A DNA stretch of 64,000 nucleotides from Streptomyces plumbidurans (GCF_019857225.1 NZ_JAFJSY010000011.1:171722-235721); one strand, 5' to 3'. Positions 17,650 to 28,504 are shown, counted from the first letter of the stretch. Made by a program: numbers and translations. The notes: generated by a model not told the origin, from the letters alone.

Positions 17650-18339
17650 ATGACGACCGCTCCAGGCACCGTGCTGGTGGTGGAGGACGAGCCGAGCATC
17701 GCGGACGTCCTCGCCATCGCCCTGCGCTTCCACCGGTTCGAGGTGATGATCGCGGGCAGCGTCCGCGAGGCACTCGCGCTCATCGAGCGCACCCGGCCCG
17801 ACGCGGCGCTGCTCGACGTCATGCTCCCGGACGGCGACGGACGGGCGCTGGGCCGCGAACTGCGCGAGCGGCAGCCCGACCTCGCGCTGGTCTTCCTCAC
17901 CGCACGCGACTCGCCCGCCGAGATCGTCGGCGCCCTCGGCTTCGGCGACGACTACATCACCAAGCCGTTCAACATCGACGAGGTCATCGCGCGGATCACG
18001 GCGGTGCTGCGCCGCACCCGCCCCGCGGACGTCCTGCCGCAGCGGCCCCCGCTGACCTACGGCGACCTGGAGCTGGACGAGACGACGTACAGCGTCCACC
18101 GCGCGGGCCGCAGCGTCGAGCTCACCCCCACCGAGTACGCCCTGCTGCGCTTCCTGGTGCGCAACGGCGGCCGGATCGTGCCCAAGGAGCAACTGCTGCG
18201 CCACGTCTGGCAGTACGAGCACACGCCGCCCGAGTCGACCATCGTGGAGACCTACATCAGCTATCTGCGCCGCAAGCTGGAGGCGCTCGGCCCGCCGGTG
18301 ATCACCACCCGGCGCGGCGTGGGGTACGGGCTGGCATGA
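17650..18339 (+). CDS. OmpR/PhoB-family response regulator
   Basis: A 229-aa response regulator. The receiver domain spans residues 7-120: acidic pocket VEDEPS, phospho-acceptor Asp in ALLDVMLPDGDG, Thr in VFLTARDS and Lys in YITKPFNID. The C-terminal winged helix (TPTEYALLRFLVRNGGRIVP ... ETYISYLRRKLE ... RGVGYGL) binds DNA. The stop overlaps the kinase start by ATGA. The divergent MMPL exporter is a natural target. Confidence 0.93.
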   Translation: MTTAPGTVLVVEDEPSIADVLAIALRFHRFEVMIAGSVREALALIERTRPDAALLDVMLPDGDGRALGRELRERQPDLALVFLTARDSPAEIVGALGFGDDYITKPFNIDEVIARITAVLRRTRPADVLPQRPPLTYGDLELDETTYSVHRAGRSVELTPTEYALLRFLVRNGGRIVPKEQLLRHVWQYEHTPPESTIVETYISYLRRKLEALGPPVITTRRGVGYGLA

Positions 18340-19856
18340 GGATCCGCTGGCTGAACTGCGAACGCGGCGTCCACTCGCTGCGCGCCAAGCTGACGCTGAC
18401 CAATGTGGCGCTGCTCGCCCTCGGCATCGTGGCGACCACCGCGATCAGCCTGATGGGCATGCGGTACTACCTGCTCGACCAGGTCGACTCGCAGCTGACC
18501 AAGATGCGTGACTCGCTGGGCGGTTCGCAGCTCACGATCCGGCAGATCGACTCGCTGAGCGCCCTGTCCTTCGTCCACGACCGGCTGGTCCCGGACAAGC
18601 AGCGCTCGGACCCGGACTCGATCTACGCGGCGCTCAACTCCCGGGGCACCGCGATCGGCATCCTGGGGGTCGACCCCACCGAGGCGCAGATCGGCCTGGC
18701 CCACGCGGTCGGCGACGCCGCGGCCCTGTCCCGGGACGCCGATCCGCACGACGTGAAGGTGCACGGCACCGCGTACCGCGTCACCGCCGTCCAGCTGTCC
18801 GACGGCACCTATGTGCTGATGGCCAGCTCCACCGAGGCCCTGCACAACGGGATGAGCAAGGCCCTCAAGCTCGACTTCGCCGTCGGCGGTCTGCTGCTCG
18901 TACTGCTGGCCTGCGTCACGCTGTTCAGTGTGCGGCGCCGGATGCTGCCGCTGGAGGACATGGTCGAGACGTCGTCGGCGATCGCCGAGGGCGATCTGAC
19001 CCTGCGCGTGCCCTCCAGCACCCATCCCACGCAGGAGGTCGAGCAGCTGCGGCTCGCCCTGAACTCCATGCTCCACCAGGTCGAGTCGGCGTACCGCACG
19101 CGCGAGCACAGCGCGGCCCAGCTGCGCCGCTTCGTCGCCGACGCCTCGCACGAGCTGCGCACCCCGCTGTCCGCGATCCGGGGCTATCTCCAGCTGTACG
19201 ACAAGGGCATGCTCAGCGATCCGGACGAGCGCAAGCGTGCCTGGGAGCGGGTGCTGGCGGAGACGGACCGCATGGGGCGGCTGGTGGACGAGCTGCTCAC
19301 CCTGGCCCGCCTGGACCAGCAGCCCGAACTGCGCTTCCGCAACGTCGACCTGAGCCGCCTGGTGCGGGACGCGGCGGAGGACCTGCGGGTGCAGCAGCCG
19401 GAGCGGCCGATCACGGTGGACGCCGACGGCACCCTGCTGGTGCGGGCCGACGAGTCGGGCCTGAGGAAGGTGCTCGGCAACCTCCTGGGCAACGTGCGCA
19501 CGCACACGCCCGCGGACGTCCCCGTACGGCTGGAGCTGACCCGCGAGGACGGGAACGTACGCCTGTGTGTCGCGGACCGGGGTCCGGGGCTGAGCGACGA
19601 GGACGCGGCGCGGGTCTTCGACCGCTTCTTCCGGGCCGGCGGCGGCGCGGGCAGCGGTCTGGGCCTGGCGATCGTGCAGGGGGTGGTGGAGGCCCACGGC
19701 GGTGAGGTGGCGGTCGACACCGCGCCGGGCGAGGGCTTGCGGGTGAGCGTCACGCTGCCCACGCAGGGGTGCGGGGAGCCGCGCGATCAGCCGTTGACGC
19801 CTCGCAGCCGCGAACGGGGAGACACGCCGCTGCCCGGAGCGTCCCTGCGCCGCTAG
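18336..19856 (+). CDS. HAMP-type sensor histidine kinase
   Basis: A 506-aa membrane kinase with TM1 near residues 20-42, an extracytoplasmic sensor of about 130 aa, TM2 near 178-202 and a HAMP linker. The HisKA motif is FVADASHELRTPLSAIRGYL with the phospho-acceptor His. In the HATPase the N-box is LGNLLGNVRTHTP and the G-boxes are DRGPGLSDEDAARVF and GSGLGLAIVQ. Partner of the upstream regulator (ATGA overlap). The last ~35 residues (after SVTLPTQ) fall in a dispersed Streptomyces repeat and look like a late C-terminal extension. Confidence 0.92.
   Translation: MRIRWLNCERGVHSLRAKLTLTNVALLALGIVATTAISLMGMRYYLLDQVDSQLTKMRDSLGGSQLTIRQIDSLSALSFVHDRLVPDKQRSDPDSIYAALNSRGTAIGILGVDPTEAQIGLAHAVGDAAALSRDADPHDVKVHGTAYRVTAVQLSDGTYVLMASSTEALHNGMSKALKLDFAVGGLLLVLLACVTLFSVRRRMLPLEDMVETSSAIAEGDLTLRVPSSTHPTQEVEQLRLALNSMLHQVESAYRTREHSAAQLRRFVADASHELRTPLSAIRGYLQLYDKGMLSDPDERKRAWERVLAETDRMGRLVDELLTLARLDQQPELRFRNVDLSRLVRDAAEDLRVQQPERPITVDADGTLLVRADESGLRKVLGNLLGNVRTHTPADVPVRLELTREDGNVRLCVADRGPGLSDEDAARVFDRFFRAGGGAGSGLGLAIVQGVVEAHGGEVAVDTAPGEGLRVSVTLPTQGCGEPRDQPLTPRSRERGDTPLPGASLRR
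19765..19792 (+). repeat. dispersed Streptomyces intergenic repeat, degenerate copy read as coding
   Basis: The 28 bp here match 24 of 28 positions of 46181-46208 (core AGGGGYGCGGGGA-x3-GCGCGA, then YCAGCC), the common Streptomyces extragenic repeat motif as I remember it. It lies inside the 3' end of the histidine kinase gene and supplies the GCGEPRDQP residues of its tail. Confidence 0.6.
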
Positions 19857-19879
19857 CCGCCGCCAGCCATCACTGGCCG

Positions 19880-20287
19880 TCACTCCGCCGTCAGCGGGGC
19901 GACGAGCGCCCACACCGTCTTGCCGTGCCGCCCTCTGCTCCACACCCCCCAGGCCGCCGAGACGCTCTCCACCAGGTGCAGGCCGCGGCCGGCCTCGTCC
20001 GCGTCACCGACGATGCGCAACCGCGGCTCCAACTGCCCTTCGTCCGACACCTCGATGAGACAGGACCCGTCCCCGAGCGCGGTCACCGCCACCTCGAACT
20101 CCCGCTCCAGCAAAGGCCCGTGGCGTACGACGTTGGTCGCGAGCTCGGAGACCAGCAGGACCGCGTGGGCCAGCGCCGGATCGTCCGGTGCGTGGCCCCA
20201 GTCGGCCAGATGGTCCCGGACCCGGTGCCGGGCCAGACCGACGGATGCCGGATGCCGGGGCAGCCGGAAGGAGTTGCGTCTCAACAC
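19880..20287 (-). CDS. HATPase_c (RsbW/SpoIIAB-like) ATP-binding regulatory protein
   Basis: A 135-aa single-domain GHKL ATPase of the anti-sigma-factor-kinase type abundant in Streptomyces. The N-box is LLVSELATNVVRHGPLL (E, N and H ligands), followed by a G1 region changed to IEVSDEGQLEPRL and a G2-like segment GRGLHLVESVSAAWG. The GTG start at 20287 has GAGGAG 5 bp upstream. No anti-anti-sigma (STAS) gene lies next to it, so its sigma or partner target is not identified. The tail KTVWALV is typical. Confidence 0.8.
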   Translation of the reverse strand: MLRRNSFRLPRHPASVGLARHRVRDHLADWGHAPDDPALAHAVLLVSELATNVVRHGPLLEREFEVAVTALGDGSCLIEVSDEGQLEPRLRIVGDADEAGRGLHLVESVSAAWGVWSRGRHGKTVWALVAPLTAE

Positions 20288-20404
20288 GTCTTCTCCTCAC
20301 CCCACGCGCACCTCCGTCACATCGTGCTGCGTCGGGTGAGCCTGCGTCGTCACGGTCGTGAATGTCAACGCCGCGCGCTCGCGCCGGATTTGGGGTGAGG
20401 TGGG

Positions 20405-21649
20405 TCAGGCCCGCGTCGACGCCAGTTCGATCACCGTGATGTCCGAGGGCGCGCCCACGCGCGTGGGCGGCCCCCAGGCGCCCGCGCCCCGGCTGACGTA
20501 GAGCTGGGTGTCGCCGTAGCGCTCCAGGCCCGCGACGGTCGGGTTGGCGGCCGCCGCGATGAAGTTGCCGGGCCAGAGCTGGCCGCCGTGGGTGTGGCCG
20601 GAGAGCTGGAGGTCGACGCCGTGCTTGACGGCGTCGTGGATCTGGACCGGCTGGTGGGCGAGGAGCACGCACGCGCGTGCCGTGTCCCGGTCGCCGAGCG
20701 CCCTGCCGAAGTCGGGGCCCTGGCCGGTGCTCTCGCCGGCGATGTCGTTGACGCCGGCCAGGTCGAACCACGGCAGTTCGGTGCGGGCGTTCTCCAACGG
20801 GTGCAGCCCGAGCCGCCGTACCTCCGCGACCCACTGCTCGGCGCCGGAGAAGTACTCGTGGTTGCCGGTGACGAAGTAGGAGGGCGCCTTCAGCTGCCGC
20901 AGCGGTGCCGCCGCCGGAGCCAGGTTGTGCACGCTTCCGTCCACCAGGTCGCCGACGACCGCGACGATGTCCGGCTGGGTGGAGTTGATCGTGTCGACGA
21001 CCTTCTGCGTGAAGCTCCGGCCGAGGGTCGGGCCCAGATGGATGTCGCTGACCACCGCGATGCGGTAACCGTGCGCCGCGCGCGGGAGTTTGGCCAGCGG
21101 CACGGTCACCCGCTTCACGCGCGGGCCGCGCAGCACGCCGTAGGTGCCGTAGCCGACGGTCCCCACGGCGGCCGCGGCGCCCACGCCCGCGACGACCCGG
21201 GAGACGAAGAGACGACGCGAGGGGTCCGGGACGGGCGCGGATCCGGGCCCGGATTCAGCCTCCGTGCCCGGCTGCGTTTCCGTCTCCGGCTGCGTTTCCG
21301 TCTCCTTCGGTACCGCGGCGCCGCGCCCCCGGCGGGCCAGTACACGTCGCAGCAGCGGCCGTACGACCTCACCGGCCACGACGGCCAGCAGCAGGTAGAT
21401 CGACAGGGCGAGCCACAAAAAGCCCGGCCAGGCGAGCACCTGCTGGAGCCAGAAGGGCGCGCCGGCGCGCTCGGCGACGAGGGCCCCGACGGCCAGCACC
21501 CAGCCGCCGGCGATGACCGCGACGCCCGCCCGGCGCACCGGGCCCGGCCGTGCGGTCGTGTCGCGGAACAGACGGCGCCACAGATACCAGTTGGCCGCGA
21601 CGAGCACGCCGAGCGCGAGCAGGGCGGCCAGGACGTAGACGACGACCAT
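20405..21649 (-). CDS. membrane-anchored calcineurin-like metallophosphoesterase
   Basis: A 414-aa protein with four or five N-terminal TM helices (residues 2-20, 35-58, 68-98 and around 150-170), a Glu/Pro/Thr-rich linker, then a phosphoesterase domain. Metal motifs are clear: VVSDIHLG (D-x-H), VVGDLVDG (GDxxD), TGNHEY (GNHE), LLAHQPVQ and LSGHTHGGQ (GHTH). The start MVVVYVLAALLALGVLVAAN follows the small upstream membrane gene by 5 bp. Substrate is unknown; family members cut phosphodiesters, including envelope lipid precursors. Confidence 0.87.
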   Translation of the reverse strand: MVVVYVLAALLALGVLVAANWYLWRRLFRDTTARPGPVRRAGVAVIAGGWVLAVGALVAERAGAPFWLQQVLAWPGFLWLALSIYLLLAVVAGEVVRPLLRRVLARRGRGAAVPKETETQPETETQPGTEAESGPGSAPVPDPSRRLFVSRVVAGVGAAAAVGTVGYGTYGVLRGPRVKRVTVPLAKLPRAAHGYRIAVVSDIHLGPTLGRSFTQKVVDTINSTQPDIVAVVGDLVDGSVHNLAPAAAPLRQLKAPSYFVTGNHEYFSGAEQWVAEVRRLGLHPLENARTELPWFDLAGVNDIAGESTGQGPDFGRALGDRDTARACVLLAHQPVQIHDAVKHGVDLQLSGHTHGGQLWPGNFIAAAANPTVAGLERYGDTQLYVSRGAGAWGPPTRVGAPSDITVIELASTRA

Positions 21650-21654
21650 CGCGG

Positions 21655-21894
21655 CTATGAGGTCTGGCGCAATGCGCGCAGCCCGCGCAACCCGATGCAC
21701 CCGATGACCGTCCCCAATACGAAGGAGACGACAGCGAGCGTCAGATGCACCCAGAAGTAGGCCGTCGGGTGACCGTCGTCGAACGCGAGGCCGCTGCCGT
21801 CCTTGACCAGGTTCTTGACGAAAGTGACCCAGATGATCCAGCTCCACACCCCGAAGGCGAGCAGGAACCAGGAGACGGGGCGACTGAGCTTCAT
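21655..21894 (-). CDS. small two-TM membrane protein (79 aa)
   Basis: Starts MKLSRPVSWFLLAFGVWSWI. It has two TM helices (residues 8-27 and 45-70) with a short linker containing KDGSGLAFDDGHPTAYFW, and a basic C-terminus. It ends 5 bp before the metallophosphoesterase start, so the two are almost certainly co-transcribed. The next gene (DacC-like carboxypeptidase) is divergent, 91 bp away. Conserved position beside these genes fits a real gene despite its size. Function unknown. Confidence 0.7.
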   Translation of the reverse strand: MKLSRPVSWFLLAFGVWSWIIWVTFVKNLVKDGSGLAFDDGHPTAYFWVHLTLAVVSFVLGTVIGCIGLRGLRALRQTS

Positions 21895-21985
21895 GCGTCC
21901 AGTATCGCCGCCCCCTGTGCCGTTCGGCGGCCGGGGTGGGGTGGGAGGCGGGACTTCACGGCGTACTGCATGTACGTTTCCGTCC

Positions 21986-23266
21986 GTGCCCGCTCCCAAG
22001 AAGACCGTCAGGCGATCCCTGCTGGTCACCTCCGCAGCCCTGTCTTCGCTGGCTCTTGCCGCGCCGGTCGCCCTCGCGGCTCCGCACCCGTCCACGAGTC
22101 CGTCGGCCACTCCCCCGGCGAAGATGTCGAGCGTGGGCGGTGCCCGTCTCGGGCAGCCGGGCACGCAGGTGGATCTCGGCAGCGGCGCCCCTGTGCTCCC
22201 CAAGGGCCTCACCGCCCGCTCCTGGATCGTCTCGGACGCCGAGTCGGGCGAGGTGCTCGCCGCGCACAACGCGCACTGGCGGCTGCCTCCGGCGAGCACG
22301 ATGAAGATGCTGTTCGCGGACACGGTGCTGCCGAAGTTCCCGAGCACCGAGAAGCACAAGGTCGTCCCCTCCGACCTGGCCGGCATGGGCGTCGGCTCCA
22401 GCATGGTCGGGATAAAGGAGGGCGAGTCCTACACGGTCCACGACCTGTGGCTCGGTGTCTTCCTGCGCTCCGGCAACGACGCCGTGCATGTGCTGTCGGC
22501 CATGAACGACGGCGTCGGCAACACCGTCAAGGAGATGAACGAGCACGCCGAGGAGCTCCAGGCCCTCGACACGCACGTGGTCACACCCGACGGCTACGAC
22601 GCCCCCAAGCAGGTCTCCTCGGCGTACGACCTGTCGCTGTTCGCCCGCTCCGGGCTGCAGAAGAAGGACTTCCGCGAGTACTGCTCGACCGTGCGCGCCC
22701 AGTTCCCGGGCGAGACGAAGAAGGCCAAGAAGGGCAAGAACGCGGGCAAGCCGGTCCGCGGGTCCTTCGAGATCCAGAACACCAACCGGCTGCTGAGCGG
22801 CGACTACGACACCCCCGTCTACCAGGGCATCGCGGGCGTCAAGAACGGCAACACGACGAACGCGGGCGCGACCTTCACGGGCGTCGCCGAGCGGAACGGC
22901 CGGGTGCTGCTGGTCACCGTCATGCACCCGGAGAAGGCCGAGCACAACGAGGTCTACAAGGAGGCCGCCAAGCTCCTCGACTGGGGCTTCAAGGCATCCG
23001 GCAAGGCGAAGCCGGTGGGCGCGCTGGTGGCGCCGAGGAGCGCGCAGCCCAGCGCCCGACCGGAGGCGTCGGGCCAGGCGGGCGGGGCGGCCGGTGACGC
23101 GTCCGCCAAGCCGGTGGCGAGCGACGCCGCCAGGGGCGGCTCCGGCGGCATGGGGGTCGCACTGGCCATAGCGGGTGGCGTGCTGGTGCTGCTGGCCGCG
23201 GCCACGTTCCTGGTCAACCGCCGCTGGCCGCTGCCCGATCTGGTACGTCGCCGGACTCGTCCGTGA
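21986..23266 (+). CDS. D-alanyl-D-alanine carboxypeptidase, membrane-anchored (DacC-like)
   Basis: Penicillin-binding carboxypeptidase (peptidase S11) trimming pentapeptide stems, 426 aa. A signal peptide of about 30 residues ends near PVALAAP. The active-site SxxK is Ser104-Thr-Met-Lys107, SxN is Ser162-Gly-Asn164, and the third motif, usually KTG, reads Lys286-Asn-Gly288. The C-terminus has an Ala/Gly/Ser linker, a TM helix (GVALAIAGGVLVLLAAATFL) and a short Arg tail. The GTG at 21986 gives a proper signal peptide but has no RBS, so a leaderless mRNA is possible. The 3' end overlaps the convergent YihY gene by 53 bp. Confidence 0.87.
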   Translation: MPAPKKTVRRSLLVTSAALSSLALAAPVALAAPHPSTSPSATPPAKMSSVGGARLGQPGTQVDLGSGAPVLPKGLTARSWIVSDAESGEVLAAHNAHWRLPPASTMKMLFADTVLPKFPSTEKHKVVPSDLAGMGVGSSMVGIKEGESYTVHDLWLGVFLRSGNDAVHVLSAMNDGVGNTVKEMNEHAEELQALDTHVVTPDGYDAPKQVSSAYDLSLFARSGLQKKDFREYCSTVRAQFPGETKKAKKGKNAGKPVRGSFEIQNTNRLLSGDYDTPVYQGIAGVKNGNTTNAGATFTGVAERNGRVLLVTVMHPEKAEHNEVYKEAAKLLDWGFKASGKAKPVGALVAPRSAQPSARPEASGQAGGAAGDASAKPVASDAARGGSGGMGVALAIAGGVLVLLAAATFLVNRRWPLPDLVRRRTRP

Positions 23267-24125
23267 CCCCCTCCTGCTCCTTGCTCTGCGTCGCCGTCCA
23301 CGCGGCGCAGAACAGGACCAGCTTCGCGGTGAAGTTGATCCACAGCAGCAGGGCCACCGGCACACCGAACGCGCCGTACATGCTCTTCGCGGCGACCCCC
23401 TGCATGTAGCCGCTCAGCAGGGCCTTCAGCAGCTCGAAGCCGATCGCGCCGGTCAGCGCGGCGACCATCAGCCGGCGGCGCGGCGGCTCGACGCCGGGCA
23501 GCAGGGTCAGCACGACCAGGAGCAGCAGGAAGTCGGCGCACACGGCGACCGCGAACGCGATGACGTACAGCAGGACGCTGCCCCAGCCGTTCTTGTCGAT
23601 GCCGATCCGGTCGGTGATCCACCCGACCATCGCGGAGGCGACGGTGGAGGCGGCGATGGTGACCAGGACGGCGCCGCCGAGTCCGACGAGGATGCCCAGG
23701 TCCTTGGCCTTGCGCAGGAGCGGGTTCTCCTCCTCGTCGGGCAGCTCCCACACCGCCCGCAGGCAGTCCCGCATGGAGCCCGCCCAGCCGATACCGGTGA
23801 ACAGCAGCAGGGCGCCCGCGATGAGGCCGATGGTGCCCGCGTTGTCGACCAGGCCCTGGATGTCGAGCTGGTCGGAGATCCCGGGCACCTGCTCGGCGAT
23901 CTTGTTCTGGACGTCATTCTGCTGTGCCTCGCTGAGCGTGGCGGCGGCGATCGCGGCGCCCACGGTGAGCAGCGGGAAGAGCGCGACGAAGCTGGTGAAC
24001 GTCATCGCGGCGGCGAGGCGGGTCCACTTCACCCGGTCCAGGCGCCCGTACGAGCGCCACGCGTGCGTGAGCATCAGGCGGGCCACCAGCGGGCCGACGA
24101 CGGGGAGCTTCTTCAGCCAGTCCAT
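23214..24125 (-). CDS. YihY/BrkB-family inner membrane protein
   Basis: A 303-aa protein with six TM helices and the family start MDWLKKLPVVGPLVARLMLT. Conserved segments are AAMTFTSFVALFPLLTVGAA, a long extracytoplasmic loop (QQNDVQNKIAEQVPGISDQL) and the C-terminal GVAAKSMYGAFGVPVALLLW signature. The family was once called RNase BN by error; its function is unsettled. The ATG at 24125 has GGGGAGAG upstream. The 3' 53 bp overlap the carboxypeptidase gene tail-to-tail. Confidence 0.88.
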   Translation of the reverse strand: MDWLKKLPVVGPLVARLMLTHAWRSYGRLDRVKWTRLAAAMTFTSFVALFPLLTVGAAIAAATLSEAQQNDVQNKIAEQVPGISDQLDIQGLVDNAGTIGLIAGALLLFTGIGWAGSMRDCLRAVWELPDEEENPLLRKAKDLGILVGLGGAVLVTIAASTVASAMVGWITDRIGIDKNGWGSVLLYVIAFAVAVCADFLLLLVVLTLLPGVEPPRRRLMVAALTGAIGFELLKALLSGYMQGVAAKSMYGAFGVPVALLLWINFTAKLVLFCAAWTATQSKEQEGVTDESGDVPDRAAASGG

Positions 24126-24307
24126 GATCCGACTCTCCCCTCGCCAGAGAAGCGCGATGTGCGAGTACCCCGAATGGACGGGACTGTTATGACGCCGTGG
24201 GCGAACAAGGGTGTCGATGCCGCTCGCTCATACCGGGACGATACGGTCACCGCATCCCGGCGACCTGCCCCGCCGTCCCGCCCTCAAGACACCTAGGAGC
24301 CGCTGTC

Positions 24308-25063
24308 GTGAAGGATGCCTCCGGCCTCCCCCAGTCCCTGCTCGTCCTCGGCGGTACGTCCGAGATCGCGCTCGCCACCGCCCGCCGTCTCATCACCCGC
24401 CGCACGCGCACGGTGTGGCTCGCGGGACGCCCCTCGCCCGCCCTGGACCGGTCCGCGGAGCAGCTGCGCGGCCTGGGCGCGGATGTGCACACCGTCGCCT
24501 TCGACGCGCTCGCCCCGGACTCCCACGAGACCGTCCTCGGCAAGGTCTTCGCCGAGGGCGACGTCGACATGGTGCTGCTGGCCTTCGGCATCCTCGGCAA
24601 CCAGGCACGCGACGAGCGGGAGCCGGCCGCCGCGGTGCGCGTCGCGCAGACCAACTACACGGGCGCGGTGTCGGCGGCCCTGGTGAGCGCCTGTGCGCTG
24701 CAGGCGCAGGGCCACGGCTCGCTGGTGGTGCTCTCCTCCGCGGCCGGCGAGCGGGCCCGCCGCAGCAACTTCATCTACGGCTCCAGCAAGGCGGGCCTGG
24801 ACACCTTCGCGCAGGGCCTGGGGGACGCGCTGCACGGCACGGGCGCGCACGTCATGGTCGTACGCCCCGGCTTCGTCCGCTCGCAGACGACCCCGGAACG
24901 CCCGCAGGCGCGGCTCGCGACCACACCGGAGGCCGTCGCGACGGCCATCGAACTGGGGCTGCGGCGGCGCTCGGAGACCGTGTGGGTGCCCGGCGCACTG
25001 CGCTTCGTGATGTCGGCGCTACGGCATCTGCCGCGCGCGGTGCTGCGGCGGCTGGCGGTCTAG
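24308..25063 (+). CDS. SDR-family decaprenylphosphoryl-2-keto-ribose reductase-like (DprE2)
   Basis: Short-chain dehydrogenase of 251 aa. The N-terminal nucleotide site is LVLGGTSEIALATARRL (GGTSxIG-like, the form seen in DprE2). It also has LLAFGILGNQ, VVLSSAAGERARRSNFIYGS with the catalytic Ser, and Tyr-x3-Lys in YGSSKAG. The C-terminus ends with a hydrophobic, basic helix (RFVMSALRHLPRAVLRRL), as in DprE2. The family reduces the keto intermediate in polyprenyl-phospho-arabinose synthesis. The GTG start has AGGAG 8 bp upstream. No DprE1 partner is adjacent, so the exact substrate is inferred. Confidence 0.78.
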   Translation: MKDASGLPQSLLVLGGTSEIALATARRLITRRTRTVWLAGRPSPALDRSAEQLRGLGADVHTVAFDALAPDSHETVLGKVFAEGDVDMVLLAFGILGNQARDEREPAAAVRVAQTNYTGAVSAALVSACALQAQGHGSLVVLSSAAGERARRSNFIYGSSKAGLDTFAQGLGDALHGTGAHVMVVRPGFVRSQTTPERPQARLATTPEAVATAIELGLRRRSETVWVPGALRFVMSALRHLPRAVLRRLAV

Positions 25064-25082
25064 CCGACGGCGCCGGGGATCT

Positions 25083-25658
25083 TCAACGGCTGGGGATGCT
25101 GCCCCGTACATGACCACCTTGGGGCGGCACCACCGAGCTGCCGAAGGGGTACTCGCGCAGCTTGCGCCAGACCCCGTCGGGGCCCTGTTCGTACAGCGCG
25201 AATCCGGTGCACGACCACTCGGCCTCGTAGTCGGCGAGCTCCTCGAAGGCGCGGTCCATCGACTCCTCGTCGATGCCGTGCGCGACGGTGACGTGGGGGT
25301 GGTACGGGAACTGCAGTTCGCGCGGCACGGGGCCGGAGGCGTCGCGGACCTGCTTCTGCAGCCGTGTGCACACCTCGGCGCCCTCGTCGACCCGCACGAA
25401 GACGACGGGTGACAGGGGCCGGAAGGTGCCGGTCCCGGACAGCCGCATGGGGAACGGCCGCCCGGCCGCGGCGACCTCGGTCAGATGCGCCTCGACGGCC
25501 GCCAGGTCGCCGCCGTCGATCTCCGTCGGCGGCAGCAGGGTGATGTGCGTGGGGATGCCGTGGGCCGCGGCGTCACCGAAGCCCGAGCGCAGCTGTTGGA
25601 GCAGGCTGCCGTAAGGCTCCGGGACCGCGATCGACACGCCGATCGTTACGGTCCCCAC
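25083..25658 (-). CDS. 2'-5' RNA ligase / cyclic phosphodiesterase family protein
   Basis: A 191-aa member of the 2H phosphoesterase superfamily. The two His-containing motifs are HITLLPPTEI near residue 38 and HPHVTVAHGI near residue 117. The spacing and the FRPLSPVVFV segment between them fit LigT/ThpR-like enzymes acting on 2',3'-cyclic or 2'-5' linked RNA ends. GTG start at 25658. No RNA-processing neighbour; it is convergent with the reductase and followed by no obvious operon partner. Confidence 0.8.
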   Translation of the reverse strand: MGTVTIGVSIAVPEPYGSLLQQLRSGFGDAAAHGIPTHITLLPPTEIDGGDLAAVEAHLTEVAAAGRPFPMRLSGTGTFRPLSPVVFVRVDEGAEVCTRLQKQVRDASGPVPRELQFPYHPHVTVAHGIDEESMDRAFEELADYEAEWSCTGFALYEQGPDGVWRKLREYPFGSSVVPPQGGHVRGSIPSR

Positions 25659-25807
25659 GTCGTCTCCTGTCGTCGTGACGGATTTGTTCTGGGCCGTCGG
25701 CTATCGACTGTACGGCCACGGCTGTGCTGCGGGCAGGCGCAACCGGAGTGATGTGCAGCGCTCTGCCAGTGGTACGTCTGTGCCGGTACGTCCGCCCGGC
25801 GGCGGGG

Positions 25808-27505
<1,698 letters not shown>

Positions 27506-27513
<8 letters not shown>

Positions 27514-28504
27514 GGGACGCGATGCCTACGACGGCGAGGGCGACGGCGGCCGCGGCCCGGCGGGTCCCGGTGGCCGGGGGCCGCGCGGGCGGGGCGGTGA
27601 CCGGGCGTGGCGGCCGTGGAGGCCGGGACGTGCGGGCGATGCCTCCCGGCTGCCGGACGAGCTGAGGTCGCTCGGGCGGTCGCTGGATGCGCCCGGGACG
27701 GGCGGCGGCAACGGCGGCGATCCCCTCGACTCGGAGACGATGGTCGAGCGCGTGCTGGGACAGATACTGGCCGAGCGGATGCCGGTTCCGGTCGCCGAGC
27801 CCCGGGGCGCCGGTGAGCGGCTGCGTGCCCTGCGGCGCTGGACGCGGCTGCGGTGGCGTTCGCTGACCGCGTGCCTGTGCGGCCTGCTGACGGTTCTCGC
27901 GCTCACGCCCCCGGTGCGGGCGGCGGTTCTGGACTGGTTCGACTTCGGCGGTGTCGAGGTGCGGTACGACCCGTCCGCGGTGCCTTCGCCGGGGGCCGAG
28001 GTGCCCGGCTGCGGCAGGTCGGTCTCGCTCGGGCAGGCACGGCAGCGGGCCGGGTTCGAGCCGCTGGTTCCGCGCTCGCTCGGCGTCCCGGACACAGTCG
28101 AGGTGACGAGCGAACCGCACCGGCGCTTCCTGGTCGGCCTGTGCTGGCGCGAGGACGGGCGCACGGTCCGGCTGGACGAGTTCCCGGCCCGGCTGGACAT
28201 CGGCTTCACCAAGACCCTGCGCGAGCCGCCGGAGTGGCTCGAACTGCACGGGAAGCCCTCGGCCGACGGCAATCCGAACTACGCCCTGTGGTTCCCCCGC
28301 CCCCATCTGCTGAGCTTCTGGCTGGTCGACGCGAGCGGAGACCGCTTCACCCGCAAGGAGCGGACGGCCGGGCCGACGCTGCTGTGGACCCATGAGACCG
28401 GCGCAGGGAGCGTGACGCTCCGGCTGGAGGGGGTGACGTCCAAGAGCCGTGCCGTGGAGATCGCGCAGTCGCTCGACGGGGCGGCGGGGACGTCCTCGAA
28501 GTAG
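27506..28504 (+). CDS. membrane protein, probable sigma-factor partner
   Basis: About 332 aa. The N-terminus is a Gly/Arg/Asp-rich disordered cytoplasmic region of ~100 residues. One TM follows (LTACLCGLLTVLALTPPVRAAV), then an extracytoplasmic domain starting with WFDFGGVEVRYDP. I choose the GTG at 27506, 8 bp after AAGGAGG (27491-27497); GTG 27497 and ATG 27500 are too close to that RBS. The overlap with the ECF gene and the one-TM topology make an anti-sigma role likely, but no zinc motif is seen. The outer part includes two Cys (GCGRSVSL, LCWRED). Confidence 0.7.

Noticed and set aside
23214..23266. Frameshift or misassembly suggested by the 53-bp tail-to-tail overlap of the carboxypeptidase and YihY genes
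   Set aside because: Both proteins end naturally (TM plus basic tail; polar tail). Convergent overlaps of this size are common in Streptomyces.
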